A model generated the notes under the pieces. That model was not told where the DNA came from and did not search any database. It saw nothing but the letters and a program-made list of their open reading frames with translations. A DNA stretch of 59,065 nt from Bacteroidetes bacterium UBA1312 (GTDB taxonomy: Bacteria; Bacteroidota; Bacteroidia; Chitinophagales; Chitinophagaceae), in the NCBI GenBank assembly GCA_002307135.1, contig DBTQ01000037.1:1-59065 (forward strand), in the 5' to 3' direction. Below, piece after piece: positions 33,474 to 42,242 of the stretch. Position numbers and translations under genes: made by a program. The first letter of the stretch is position 1. The number at the start of each line of letters is the position of its first letter.

Positions 33474-35489
33474 ATGTCACAATATTTCAAAAAAGCAAAA
33501 TCTATATTACTGCTCTGTTGCACTATTGTGTTATTAAGTTTTGTAAACGCTTTTGCTCAATCTAAAGCCACACAGAAACTAGCTCAGCGTTATGAAATAA
33601 ATGCGAAAAGAGTTGGTGTAGATGTATCAAGCGAAGACGCACTACCTCGTTCGCGAGAGTTTTTGCGTATTGACAGCACATACTATGTAGGCTGGATGTT
33701 TGAAGGTATTTACAAGTTTAATCATGCTGCCGACTATCTTGGCTTCAAAAATGCAACAGTACCATTAGAGCGTGCATTGTATTTATTAGAACGTGATTAC
33801 ACAAAAGAGCTAAGCACTAGAAGCCCCGAAATTCAATTATATTTCCCTGCATACGCCTATCAAATTGACTATACGCGTACGGCATATTGTCTGATGACTT
33901 GTTATGCGAATACTGAAGATCCTGAGAAAGTAATGACACTCATGCATCGGGTATTGAAATGGAAATTTCAACGAGACTTGTACATGGATGCCTATAATTA
34001 TTTAGGCTGGACTACACATCGCTATAGGTTCTATACAAGTGCAAAATATTCGTTCCTTAAAAACACAATTGATGCAAATGAAAAATTAGCGATGAGTTAT
34101 TTGGACTCTGGATTAGCAAAAATAGAACGAGATAAAAAATTCAATGCACATATATTTCAACCCGGATATGAGCGACTAGACAAAATGGGTGTTTATCACT
34201 ACAAGTGCATTTTATATAGTTATGCTTTCAATATTGATTCTGCAGAACATTATTTTGACCTAATGCGCGTAGGTGGGGTTTTACCACATAATAATTATGC
34301 AAATTTCAAATCTATATGTGGCAATTTTCGCGAAGCAGAAAAAGAATATACTATTGCTTCGACCATCGATGCTGGCGATAAACGACTACAAGAATGGGCA
34401 TATTATTTAAGCATATTAGACATCTATAAAGCCAAACCTAAAGATGGCATTCAACTTGCCCAAGACATGATTTCAGGCTTTGGGTCAACACCCGGATTTG
34501 GCTGGTACAATATTGCCTTAGCCCGTTCTTTTCTTTATGATGGACAAATTGAGGAAAGCGAAAAATATGTAGAAAAAGCAGCGTCATTTAAAGAGTTACA
34601 TATTGGTACTACCCTTGGTCAGAGTCATTACGATTTCAGTATTCAATTATTGAAATTAATGAACAACGAGCAACGATTTGCCATGCAACGATTCGAAAAT
34701 AAGAACTGGTGGTACAAACCTACTATTTTAGGTAATATGGCTCAATTGGTTGCAGAGCGCTTTTTACAACAATATCTTATTATCAATCAATTTGCTCAAA
34801 ATCCTGAACGAGACCGTGTTATCTACAAATTATTTTCAACAGAAAGCACTGTAAGTTGGGATGAAGTGTGGTATTTAATGAAAGACTTTAGCACCACTTT
34901 TTTTATCAATCGTTTTGAAAAAGAACTGAAAGAAAATAACCGCAAGCCCGTAACAAAATATTTCAAGCTTTTTATAGCGAAGCTCAAAATAGGGCAAGGG
35001 AAATATACCGAAGCAAAAAAAATACTCAACGAAATATTGCAAGACCCTAACACTGACGCAGAATATGAAAAACTCTTTGCGGCTCGCTGCTTTCAATCTT
35101 TTGCAGCATGTGCCGAAAAAGAAAAAGAACAAAATACGCTTAATGAATGGACTTATCGCATGTACAAAACATACCCTCAGCTTGTTCCATTTTGTAACCT
35201 AACGGTAAACATGCAATTGATTACTTCTGGGGCCAGCGATATACAATTAATAGCAAGACTAAAAGATTGCAATATCAATTTCAGTAATCAAAGTTCTATA
35301 AAAACCTATATTTCTTTTACTACAAAAGGAGGCAAAAAAAATATTGACTACAAAGTAATAGATGCACAAGGCAATGAAATCATCGCACCGCAACACTTCA
35401 GCTATAAACTCAGTAACGACGGAGCTATTGAACTAGCTTATAGGTTATTCGGTATTGGAGGAACGGTTAAAGAAGCCGGGCATAAATAA
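33474..35489 (+). CDS. Secreted helical-repeat (TPR-like) protein downstream of moxR
   Basis: The 671-residue protein has an N-terminal signal peptide (KKAKSILLLCCTIVLLSFVNAFAQ). The rest is mainly helical and rich in Tyr, Leu, Lys and Glu, with spaced patterns such as 'YNIALARSFLYDGQIEESEKYVEKAASF' and 'LFIAKLKIGQGKYTEAKKILNEIL' that fit tetratricopeptide-like helix pairs. The last ~70 residues ('AELAYRLFGIGG' region) look beta-rich. No T9SS domain, lipobox or enzyme motif was found. Close spacing makes co-transcription with moxR likely, which suggests periplasmic complex assembly, but this is inference. Confidence 0.75.
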   Translation: MSQYFKKAKSILLLCCTIVLLSFVNAFAQSKATQKLAQRYEINAKRVGVDVSSEDALPRSREFLRIDSTYYVGWMFEGIYKFNHAADYLGFKNATVPLERALYLLERDYTKELSTRSPEIQLYFPAYAYQIDYTRTAYCLMTCYANTEDPEKVMTLMHRVLKWKFQRDLYMDAYNYLGWTTHRYRFYTSAKYSFLKNTIDANEKLAMSYLDSGLAKIERDKKFNAHIFQPGYERLDKMGVYHYKCILYSYAFNIDSAEHYFDLMRVGGVLPHNNYANFKSICGNFREAEKEYTIASTIDAGDKRLQEWAYYLSILDIYKAKPKDGIQLAQDMISGFGSTPGFGWYNIALARSFLYDGQIEESEKYVEKAASFKELHIGTTLGQSHYDFSIQLLKLMNNEQRFAMQRFENKNWWYKPTILGNMAQLVAERFLQQYLIINQFAQNPERDRVIYKLFSTESTVSWDEVWYLMKDFSTTFFINRFEKELKENNRKPVTKYFKLFIAKLKIGQGKYTEAKKILNEILQDPNTDAEYEKLFAARCFQSFAACAEKEKEQNTLNEWTYRMYKTYPQLVPFCNLTVNMQLITSGASDIQLIARLKDCNINFSNQSSIKTYISFTTKGGKKNIDYKVIDAQGNEIIAPQHFSYKLSNDGAIELAYRLFGIGGTVKEAGHK

Positions 35490-35524
35490 ATGTCTCTATC
35501 AATAAGATTATTGTATAACGAATA

Positions 35525-36070
35525 CTATTGTCCAATACAAGCTTCCCGCAATAGCTGCATATAAGCTAACCCTTTCGACTGTGCATAATTTATATTTCGC
35601 TGAGGAATATTATCAGGACTGGGATAATTTGCTAAGGCTCTTGTTATGCTATCTTCACGAAGCAAGTGCAGCATCGGATAAACAGAGCGATTAGTATAAT
35701 TGGCAGCGTCGTTTTCTTGAGCACCGGCAAAGCAGTATTCAGGGTGAAAACTAGCAATCTGATACACTCCGTCGTAATGTTTTCTCGAAAGATTTTTTTC
35801 AGCTTTACCAAAAAAATTCAAATATGACCCAAAGTGTTCAAAGTGATTGGGGAAGATAATGAATGAAGTTTCTATTTCAGGATGCTGATCTAATCGTTGT
35901 AGCTCCTTCAATACCAGTTCCAAATTTTCCGTAGTGCTTCCTTCCGATACTACTGCATAATGAATACTTTTATTTTGCAATACTCTGGCTGCAAATGGGC
36001 AAAAATTGCAGCCAACTACCACTGATTTTATCCAGTTTATTGTCTGTGTTATAATCAACTCTTCTGTCAA
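35525..36070 (-). CDS. DUF1415 family protein
   Basis: This 181-residue cytosolic protein matches DUF1415 in plan: 'TINWIKSVVVGCNFCPFA' at residues ~9-26, 'FIIFPNHFEHFGSYLNFF' in the middle, 'YQIASFHPEYCFAGAQENDAANYTNRSVYPMLHLLRE' (about 103-139), and the conserved 'YPSPDNIPQRNIN' near the end. The Cys and His residues in these blocks could bind metal. The start is a TTG at 36070; no in-frame ATG lies nearby and the family begins at this point. A -33/-7 promoter precedes it. The function of the family is unknown. Confidence 0.88.
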   Translation of the reverse strand: MTEELIITQTINWIKSVVVGCNFCPFAARVLQNKSIHYAVVSEGSTTENLELVLKELQRLDQHPEIETSFIIFPNHFEHFGSYLNFFGKAEKNLSRKHYDGVYQIASFHPEYCFAGAQENDAANYTNRSVYPMLHLLREDSITRALANYPSPDNIPQRNINYAQSKGLAYMQLLREACIGQ

Positions 36071-36370
36071 AATAATAGTAAGTTTTTATAAAGAAATACT
36101 CCGCAAATATAGGCTCAAGTGCATCTTTTATACTCAAAGACTAATTAACTATTTTATTTAACTTTACTCTTTTACCAAAAGTGCCAAGTATAAAATATTA
36201 TTACTATAATTTATCGAATGAATAAAATAATTTTGTTTTTATCATTAAACGAATTCAGCATCCATTTTCCCCACATTAATGAGGAGGCACATCTCGATAT
36301 TATAAGATTGACCTAAAACTCCGGCTTGGCAATAATTAACCCAATTAACTATTTACCTTTGCTCCTCAAT
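36071..36370. other. 300-base divergent intergenic region
   Basis: It lies between the DUF1415 gene (minus) and the dihydrouridine synthase gene (plus). It contains the DUF1415 promoter (36104-36138) and, at its right end, a TACCTTTG -7 box (36354-36361) only 9 bases before the dus ATG, with a TTG 25 bases further up. The remaining middle is A+T-rich and shows nothing else. Confidence 0.55.
36104..36138 (-). promoter_or_regulatory. Bacteroidota -33/-7 promoter for the DUF1415 gene
   Basis: On the minus strand TTTG (36138 to 36135) is followed after 23 bases by TATATTTG (36111 to 36104), a perfect -7 box. Spacing is slightly longer than usual. The predicted leader is about 28 bases. Confidence 0.5.
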
Positions 36371-37357
36371 ATGGTAAAAATAGCTAACATAGAATTGCCC
36401 GACTTCCCTTTACTACTAGCGCCAATGGAAGACGTCAGCGATCCCCCATTTCGTGCTGTGTGTAAAGAGTATGGGGCAGATCTGATGTACACTGAATTCA
36501 TTTCTACAGAAGGGCTTATCCGTGATGCGATCAAAAGCCGTCAGAAGCTGGACATATTTGATTATGAGAAACCAGTTGGCATACAGATATTCGGTGGAGA
36601 TGAAGAAGCAATGGCTCTTTCGGCACGTATTGTAGATGCCACCAATCCAGATTTACTGGACATTAATTTTGGATGCCCGGTAAAAAAAGTAGTATGTAAA
36701 GGTGCCGGAGCTGCAGTACTGAAGGACGTACCACTAATGGTAAAATTGACTAAAGCAGTTGTAGATAATACCAACTTACCTGTAACGGTAAAAACAAGAT
36801 TAGGCTGGGACGACAATAGTAAAAACATTGAAGAAGTAGCAGAACGCTTGCAGGATGTAGGCATAAAAGCACTAAGCATACACGGACGTACGCGGGCACA
36901 ACTTTACAAAGGGGATGCAGACTGGACGCTGATTGCAAAAGTTAAAAACAATCCTCGTATCAAAATTCCTATTTTCGGAAATGGAGATATTGATACCCCA
37001 CAGAAAGCAAAAGAATATAAGGAGCGCTATGGGGTAGATGGTATTATGATTGGCCGTGCCGCAATCGGATACCCTTGGATATTTAGAGAAATAAAACATT
37101 ATTTAGCTACTGGTGCAATACTTGACCCACCCAATATTAATGAACGAATCAATGCTTGCCGTAAGCATTTGCATGGGTCTATACAATGGAAAGGTGAGGG
37201 TTTGGGCATATTAGAAATGCGCCGACATTATGCCAATTATCTTCGTGGCTTATCGCATGTCAAAGAGTTTCGTACAAGATTAGTCAACACTTTAAATGCA
37301 CAAGAGATTGAACATATTCTAATGGAAATTGAAGAAAAATACCAAGAGCTCGTATAG
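36371..37357 (+). CDS. dusB: tRNA-dihydrouridine synthase (DusB-like)
   Basis: This 328-residue flavoenzyme reduces uridines in tRNA to dihydrouridine. The FMN-binding start 'LLAPMEDVSDPPFRAVCKEY' is at residues 15-34, 'GIQIFGG' near 70-76, the catalytic Cys is Cys102 in 'DINFGCPVKKV', then 'VKTRLGWD', 'IHGRTRAQLYKGDADW' and 'IPIFGNGDI'. The start at 36371 gives the usual family N terminus; a -7 box ends 9 bases before it, so an earlier in-frame start at 36326 would lie before the transcript. The LD-carboxypeptidase gene follows 39 bases later. DusB is the usual subgroup in Bacteroidota; the letter assignment is moderately sure. Confidence 0.93.
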   Translation: MVKIANIELPDFPLLLAPMEDVSDPPFRAVCKEYGADLMYTEFISTEGLIRDAIKSRQKLDIFDYEKPVGIQIFGGDEEAMALSARIVDATNPDLLDINFGCPVKKVVCKGAGAAVLKDVPLMVKLTKAVVDNTNLPVTVKTRLGWDDNSKNIEEVAERLQDVGIKALSIHGRTRAQLYKGDADWTLIAKVKNNPRIKIPIFGNGDIDTPQKAKEYKERYGVDGIMIGRAAIGYPWIFREIKHYLATGAILDPPNINERINACRKHLHGSIQWKGEGLGILEMRRHYANYLRGLSHVKEFRTRLVNTLNAQEIEHILMEIEEKYQELV

Positions 37358-37396
37358 TTTTACCCTTCATTGCTTTTACCACTTATTATTTTATAA

Positions 37397-38299
37397 ATGA
37401 TTCCACAATTTCTTCCTCCAGGTGCAACAATTGGCATTACCTGCCCATCAGGATATGTTGATGCAGAGCGCGTTGCGTATGCTATTGAAGTTTTAAAAAA
37501 ATGGGGCTTCAATGTAAAGATTGGAAAAACTGTAGGTTCAGAATATTTCTATTTTTCTGGTGACGACCAAACTCGTTTGGAAGATTTACAATCAATGCTG
37601 GATGATAGAAATATCGACGCGATATTAATGGGACGTGGCGGTTATGGGCTGAGCAGAATTATTGATGCATTGGATTTTACAAATTTTGCACAAAATCCAA
37701 AATGGATTTGTGGTTTTAGCGACATCACTGTATTGCACAATCATATACATGCTACGCTAGGCATTCCAACATTGCATAGCCCCATGTGTGGTGCCTTCAA
37801 GCCCGAAACAGAGCATAAAGATTACATACTGAGTCTCCGAGATGCACTTTCGGGAACAGCTTCAAACCATCAAATTCCAAGATCAGACTACAACAGAATT
37901 GGAACTACCGAAGGTGTTATGACTGGAGGAAATGTGGCTATGCTAGCACATCTTACGGGCTCTGTTTCAGAAGTAAATACAGATGGTAAAATTCTTTTTA
38001 TCGAAGATATTGGCGAGTATTTGTATAACCTTGACCGAATGTTGCTTAATTTAAAACGCGCAGGTAAATTAAATAATTTAAAAGCGCTACTCGTAGGCAG
38101 TTTTACAGACATGCAAGATACTGAAAGACCTTTTGGTAAAAGCTGGGAAGCAATTATTGCGGAAAAAGTAAAGGAATACAATTATCCGGTTTGCTTCAAT
38201 TTCCCTTGCGGCCATCAAGAGCAAAATTTTACACTGACATTAGGTGTCCCATATAGACTAGAGGTTACAAACGAAGGGAGCATTTTACAGCAATTGTAA
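37397..38299 (+). CDS. ldcA: Muramoyl-tetrapeptide LD-carboxypeptidase (S66 family)
   Basis: The 300-residue serine peptidase trims the terminal D-Ala from murein tetrapeptides during peptidoglycan recycling. The catalytic triad fits S108 ('ICGFSDIT'), E203 ('FIEDIGEYLYNLDRML') and H273 ('NFPCGHQEQNFTLTLG'). 'GATIGITCPSG' near residue 9 and 'MGRGGYGLSRI' at 78-88 are also standard. No signal peptide, so cytosolic. It probably shares a transcript with the dus gene. It ends 6 bases from the convergent T9SS repeat gene. Confidence 0.94.
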   Translation: MIPQFLPPGATIGITCPSGYVDAERVAYAIEVLKKWGFNVKIGKTVGSEYFYFSGDDQTRLEDLQSMLDDRNIDAILMGRGGYGLSRIIDALDFTNFAQNPKWICGFSDITVLHNHIHATLGIPTLHSPMCGAFKPETEHKDYILSLRDALSGTASNHQIPRSDYNRIGTTEGVMTGGNVAMLAHLTGSVSEVNTDGKILFIEDIGEYLYNLDRMLLNLKRAGKLNNLKALLVGSFTDMQDTERPFGKSWEAIIAEKVKEYNYPVCFNFPCGHQEQNFTLTLGVPYRLEVTNEGSILQQL

Positions 38300-38305
38300 T
38301 TTAAG

Positions 38306-39817
38306 TTAATGAACAACGCTGAATTGCTGTACGATTACCCCGTCTTGAAACCCTTTAAATTGAATAAAATAATTACCTGCCGGCAAGTCCTTTACTGAAA
38401 TTTGTTCGCTATACGTTGATGTCGCTCCATGAGTACCTCTTTGCCAAACACGCCCTTGTATATCGTAAATACTAGACGAAAAAGGTTGCTCATTATCCCA
38501 TTTCAAATTGACAGATAGCAAATCATGTGCAGGTACAGGGTATAGTTGTAATGCACCACCTCTATTCGCAACTTCATTTATAGCTGCCGGTACATAATCT
38601 TCGTAATAATAATTCTGTATAACATCCGCCGCACCATATTTCCAGCCCCCAGTATTGTCGGTAATGTCTGTGGTATAAGAAGTCCTTTGATTGTATGTAT
38701 TATAGGTATAGCGTGTTCTTTCCATACTGTCCCAAACATGCGTTGTAGTATCCCAAACCGAAAATATAAATACCAAAGTATCGCCAGCGGCATCGAAGGT
38801 ACTCGACAATATATAACCCTTGTTCCATTTTGTAGCAGTAGTATCCCAACGCTGGTATTCTTCCGCAAGAAGATTGCCTTTTACATCATAACTTCTAAAA
38901 AATTGAATATAGTTAGCCCAAGCAGATTTTGTGCCATCCCATTGTTGTTTTACTTCTTGAATTGGATGCCCTGAAGCATCACTTGTATAAAGGTAATTAA
39001 GCACATTATAATATGCCGATTTGGTAGTGCTCCAATATTGGTATTGAACTTGGGTCAGATAATCCGATGCGTCATAAGAATAATTCACAATTGCCGATTT
39101 TACCCATGATGCAGATCCTACATCCCAAATGTTATAATAGTAAAACGTTATTTTGTTGGTTACACTAAAGATATTAGAATCTCGAAATTGATTTATCCAT
39201 GCACTCGTTCCTGCATCCCATTTCTGATAAATACGAATAGTCCGGTTATTAGCTGCATCATAGCTATAGAGAAATTTATCCGTACCAACCCATGCACTTG
39301 AGCCCATATCCCAGGATTCAGTAGTGTATGTTTTGGGATTATTCTTAACGTCATAAGTAGTGCTATATTTTAAATTGTTGTCCCAAACTCCAGTTCCAGC
39401 ATTCCAATTTTGAACAGTTGTGGTGAGTAAATTATTGCTTGGGTCATAAGTAAAAATATTATTTGTATTAAATATCCATGCCCCAATTGTAGTACTCCAA
39501 CCCATATCTGCATAAGCAGTTCGATTGTTCTTTGTATCGAATGATTGGATAATATTGGTATTTTGAGTTAAGGCTTTTGTTGTTGTATCATATCTCCACG
39601 AAATCGACCCATCAAAGGACAAATAAGGATCTTTCAAATCACCGCCTCTGGTTCCGGAATATACATTTCGACTCGTATCGATCATATAAAAACTACCAAC
39701 AGAAGGATTATATCCATAATAAGAAGCGCCAACAAGTCTAGATTTAGTAGTAGTTTGAGCTGTAATATTTGTGACGCTTATAACCAAGAATAAAAATAGT
39801 AAGAGATTTTTTTTCAT
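38306..39817 (-). CDS. T9SS-sorted surface protein with 31-residue W/YD repeats, paralogue A
   Basis: The 503-residue protein has a signal peptide (KKNLLLFLFLVISVTNITAQ). Residues ~115-400 consist of repeats with a period of 31: a Trp-Asp/Asn, six residues later a second Trp, then 'YxYDxxxN' and 'Q/E-x-W' of the next unit, for example 'WNAGTGVWDNNLKYSTTYD'. The end, 'LQLYPVPAHDLLSVNL' to 'YFIQFKGFQDGVIVQQFSVVH', is a T9SS type A sorting domain with V in place of N of PNP. The repeat resembles RHS/YD repeats but is longer and lacks any RHS core or toxin part. It is a paralogue of the next minus-strand gene upstream (39948-41600). Role unknown; extracellular binding is a reasonable guess. Confidence 0.85.
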   Translation of the reverse strand: MKKNLLLFLFLVISVTNITAQTTTKSRLVGASYYGYNPSVGSFYMIDTSRNVYSGTRGGDLKDPYLSFDGSISWRYDTTTKALTQNTNIIQSFDTKNNRTAYADMGWSTTIGAWIFNTNNIFTYDPSNNLLTTTVQNWNAGTGVWDNNLKYSTTYDVKNNPKTYTTESWDMGSSAWVGTDKFLYSYDAANNRTIRIYQKWDAGTSAWINQFRDSNIFSVTNKITFYYYNIWDVGSASWVKSAIVNYSYDASDYLTQVQYQYWSTTKSAYYNVLNYLYTSDASGHPIQEVKQQWDGTKSAWANYIQFFRSYDVKGNLLAEEYQRWDTTATKWNKGYILSSTFDAAGDTLVFIFSVWDTTTHVWDSMERTRYTYNTYNQRTSYTTDITDNTGGWKYGAADVIQNYYYEDYVPAAINEVANRGGALQLYPVPAHDLLSVNLKWDNEQPFSSSIYDIQGRVWQRGTHGATSTYSEQISVKDLPAGNYFIQFKGFQDGVIVQQFSVVH

Positions 39818-39947
39818 GCAAAATGGATTTATAAAATATTGTGGGGAACCAGAATTATAGGCAATCGAAAATAGGCAAATTTTATCACCTACAAAAGTAA
39901 AATCTATTTCACTATTTGAAATGATCTTTGTTTACATTAACCTTACA

Positions 39948-41600
39948 TTAATGTAAAACCGTAATTGGTTGTACTAAATGTCCGTCTTTATTGCCTTTGA
40001 ACAAAATAAAATAATTGCCAGGAGCCAAATCTTTCACTGAAATCGTTTCTTTATATTGACTAACCGCAACATGATTCCAGCTTTGCCATACACGACCCTG
40101 AACGTCATAAACGGCCACTATAAAATCCTGCGCATTATCCCATTTTACATCTATATTCAAATCATCATTAGCCGGAACCGGGTATAATTGAACCGTTCCA
40201 CCAGCATTAGCGACATCTTTGATAGCTGTAGTAAAATCCTCGTAATAATAATTATTTTGTCCGTCATATATTGAGAATTCCCAAAAGCCACCAGCATTCC
40301 AACTATCTGTTATTTCTTTCGTTTTTTGATTGTACATATTGTAAGACGATTGACTGCGATAGGTAGAATCCCACTTAATTTTAGTTGTATTCCATGATTC
40401 ATTAATGCTTACCGTATTATTTTTCTTTCCATCGTACCAATATACAATCCTGTTATTATTGACCCATGACAAGGCGGCATTATCCCACAATTGCATTGTT
40501 GTTGATGATAGGTTAGCAGAAGTATCATACATGTAAGATTGTTTATTTGCATTTAACCAAGCAGCTGTAGATACAGACCAATTTTGAAACACTTGTGCTG
40601 TCATTATGTTTGATGCATTGTAAGAATTGAGGTATTTGTTGGTATTAAGCCATGATGTTGTTGCTGTATTCCAGTTTTGATAAGCTTCAACAATTAAATT
40701 ATTACTCATATCATATTGATAAGATACTTTGTTTGCATTGACCCAAGTACTCGTTGCTGAGTTCCAGTTTTGACTAAGTAAAGAAATGCGTTTACCTGTA
40801 GAGTTATAAGTATAGTTATCTTTATAATTATCCAACCATGTACTACTTCCTATATCCCAGGTTTGATAATTAAAACTGAGTATATTTTTAGCTGCATCAA
40901 AAGTGTAAATATATTTTGAGTTATAAGACCATGTACTCGTACTCAGATTCCAAGTCTGATAAGTGTATGAAGTCAAGTTATTGCTTGCATCATAGACATA
41001 CTCATATTTATACGAATTATCCCAAGTATTCGTACTCACATTCCAAGTTTGCGTGTAGGCAGTCAGCATATTGCCCAGCACATCATACAGATAGCCAACC
41101 CTATTGCTATTAAGCCATGCTGTTGCATTCCATATTTGCTTGGTAATGGAAAGGATTCTATTATTAACATCAAAGACCTGTAACACCTTATTGGTATTAA
41201 TTAGGTTTGATGTGATTGGATCGTACGTCCAAGTATTAGATTGATCAAATTTCATCGGACTCATTAAATCCCCACCTCTACCTGCCGCATACAAAAATTG
41301 AGATGTATCCTTCAGAAAAAAATTAACGCCATCATTATTGTAATATGATGCAGATAATAAGCGAGAAGCAGTATAAGAAGTACTTTTAGCTGTACTTTTC
41401 AATGCATTCAAATTCAATACATTTACATGTGCTTTTTGTTCAAAAGTCAATTTAGACTGATCTATAACTTTTGTTGCACCATCATTTATTATCCGAACAA
41501 ACGAAGAAAGATGTTCAGTAGATATTTGCGCCATTGCATTATTTGCAAATATTGAAGCAAATAACCATGCACCTGTAAAGAGTATAGATCGAGATTTCAT
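39948..41600 (-). CDS. T9SS-sorted surface protein with 31-residue W/YD repeats, paralogue B
   Basis: The 550-residue protein has a signal peptide ending near NNAMAQ. After ~85 residues without motif come 'YYNNDGVNFFLKDTSQF' and 'GRGGDL', a start shared with paralogue A, then about ten units of 31 residues with pattern (Q/E)xW-x6-W-x9-12-YxYD-xxxN (e.g. 'TWNVSTNTWDNSYKYEYVYD'). The T9SS type A domain ('VQLYPVPANDDLNIDVKWD' to 'GHLVQPITVLH') is nearly the same as in A. The pair clearly arose by duplication; B has an added segment after the signal peptide. The genes are 130 bases apart on one strand and may be co-expressed. Confidence 0.85.
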   Translation of the reverse strand: MKSRSILFTGAWLFASIFANNAMAQISTEHLSSFVRIINDGATKVIDQSKLTFEQKAHVNVLNLNALKSTAKSTSYTASRLLSASYYNNDGVNFFLKDTSQFLYAAGRGGDLMSPMKFDQSNTWTYDPITSNLINTNKVLQVFDVNNRILSITKQIWNATAWLNSNRVGYLYDVLGNMLTAYTQTWNVSTNTWDNSYKYEYVYDASNNLTSYTYQTWNLSTSTWSYNSKYIYTFDAAKNILSFNYQTWDIGSSTWLDNYKDNYTYNSTGKRISLLSQNWNSATSTWVNANKVSYQYDMSNNLIVEAYQNWNTATTSWLNTNKYLNSYNASNIMTAQVFQNWSVSTAAWLNANKQSYMYDTSANLSSTTMQLWDNAALSWVNNNRIVYWYDGKKNNTVSINESWNTTKIKWDSTYRSQSSYNMYNQKTKEITDSWNAGGFWEFSIYDGQNNYYYEDFTTAIKDVANAGGTVQLYPVPANDDLNIDVKWDNAQDFIVAVYDVQGRVWQSWNHVAVSQYKETISVKDLAPGNYFILFKGNKDGHLVQPITVLH

Positions 41601-41717
41601 AGCCTATTTTTTTATTGTTAAATTTAACGCTAGCACAAATTAGCTCAGCGAGTCCAATTAAGCAAGCTTTTTAAACTAAAAACTATAAACGGTCAAACTA
41701 CACAAATAGCCTAAAAA

Positions 41718-41756
41718 CAGTAAAAGCTGCAAGACAATGTCTTACAGCTTTTACAC
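41718..41756 (-). terminator. Rho-independent terminator of rplS
   Basis: A long stem (41720-41729 with 41745-41754, extended by 6 bp inside after one mismatch) is followed on the minus strand by TGTTTTTAG. It lies 19 bases after the rplS stop. Confidence 0.8.
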
Positions 41757-41774
41757 ACACAAAATTTAAAACTA

Positions 41775-42140
41775 CTATTTAGTAGATTGAACCACTCTTT
41801 TCTTTTCTTTAATACGTGCACTTTTACCGCTGCGTTCGCGTTGGTAGTACAATTTAGCACGACGAACACGTCCTGCCTTGTTGAGTACTATTGAATCAAT
41901 GTTTGGTGAAAACAATGGAAAAATACGTTCAACACCAATACTGTCAGATATTTTACGAACAGTAAAAGTTTGTGTGAATGCAGTTCCTTGACGTTTGATC
42001 ACATCACCTTTGAACGATTGGATACGTTCTTTTGCACCTTCTATAATTTTATAGTTTACGGTAATATTATCACCTGCTTTAAATGCGGGAAATTCTTTTT
42101 TTGAAGAAAGTTGCTCGTGTACAAATACTGAAGCTTCCAT
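41775..42140 (-). CDS. rplS: 50S ribosomal protein L19
   Basis: The 121-residue protein has the L19 plan: 'FPAFKAGDNITVNYKIIEGAKERIQSFKGDVIKRQG' at residues ~18-53, 'FTVRKISDSIGVERIFPLFSPNI' in the middle, and 'GRVRRAKLYYQRERSGKSARIKEK' near the end. L19 lies at the 30S-50S interface. It is 102 bases downstream of trmD on the same strand but has its own promoter and terminator. The usual operon partners rpsP and rimM are not here. Confidence 0.97.
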   Translation of the reverse strand: MEASVFVHEQLSSKKEFPAFKAGDNITVNYKIIEGAKERIQSFKGDVIKRQGTAFTQTFTVRKISDSIGVERIFPLFSPNIDSIVLNKAGRVRRAKLYYQRERSGKSARIKEKKRVVQSTK

Positions 42141-42162
42141 TGTTACGTTATTTTTGGGTTGG

Positions 42163-42192
42163 CAAAAGTAAAATATTTATTTCATCTACCAA
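42163..42192 (-). promoter_or_regulatory. Bacteroidota -33/-7 promoter for rplS
   Basis: On the minus strand TTG (42192 to 42190), 19 bases, then TACTTTTG (42170 to 42163): a textbook fit to TTG-N19-TAnnTTTG. The predicted leader is about 18 bases. The strong match suits a ribosomal protein gene. Confidence 0.7.
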
Positions 42193-42242
42193 AATTATTT
42201 TTTAAATAATACGCAGATTGTTCCGTATTAATTACTAAATAC

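Noticed and set aside
38306..41600. RHS/YD-repeat polymorphic toxins
   Set aside because: The repeat period is 31, there is no RHS core motif, toxin tip or immunity gene, and both proteins end in T9SS sorting domains.
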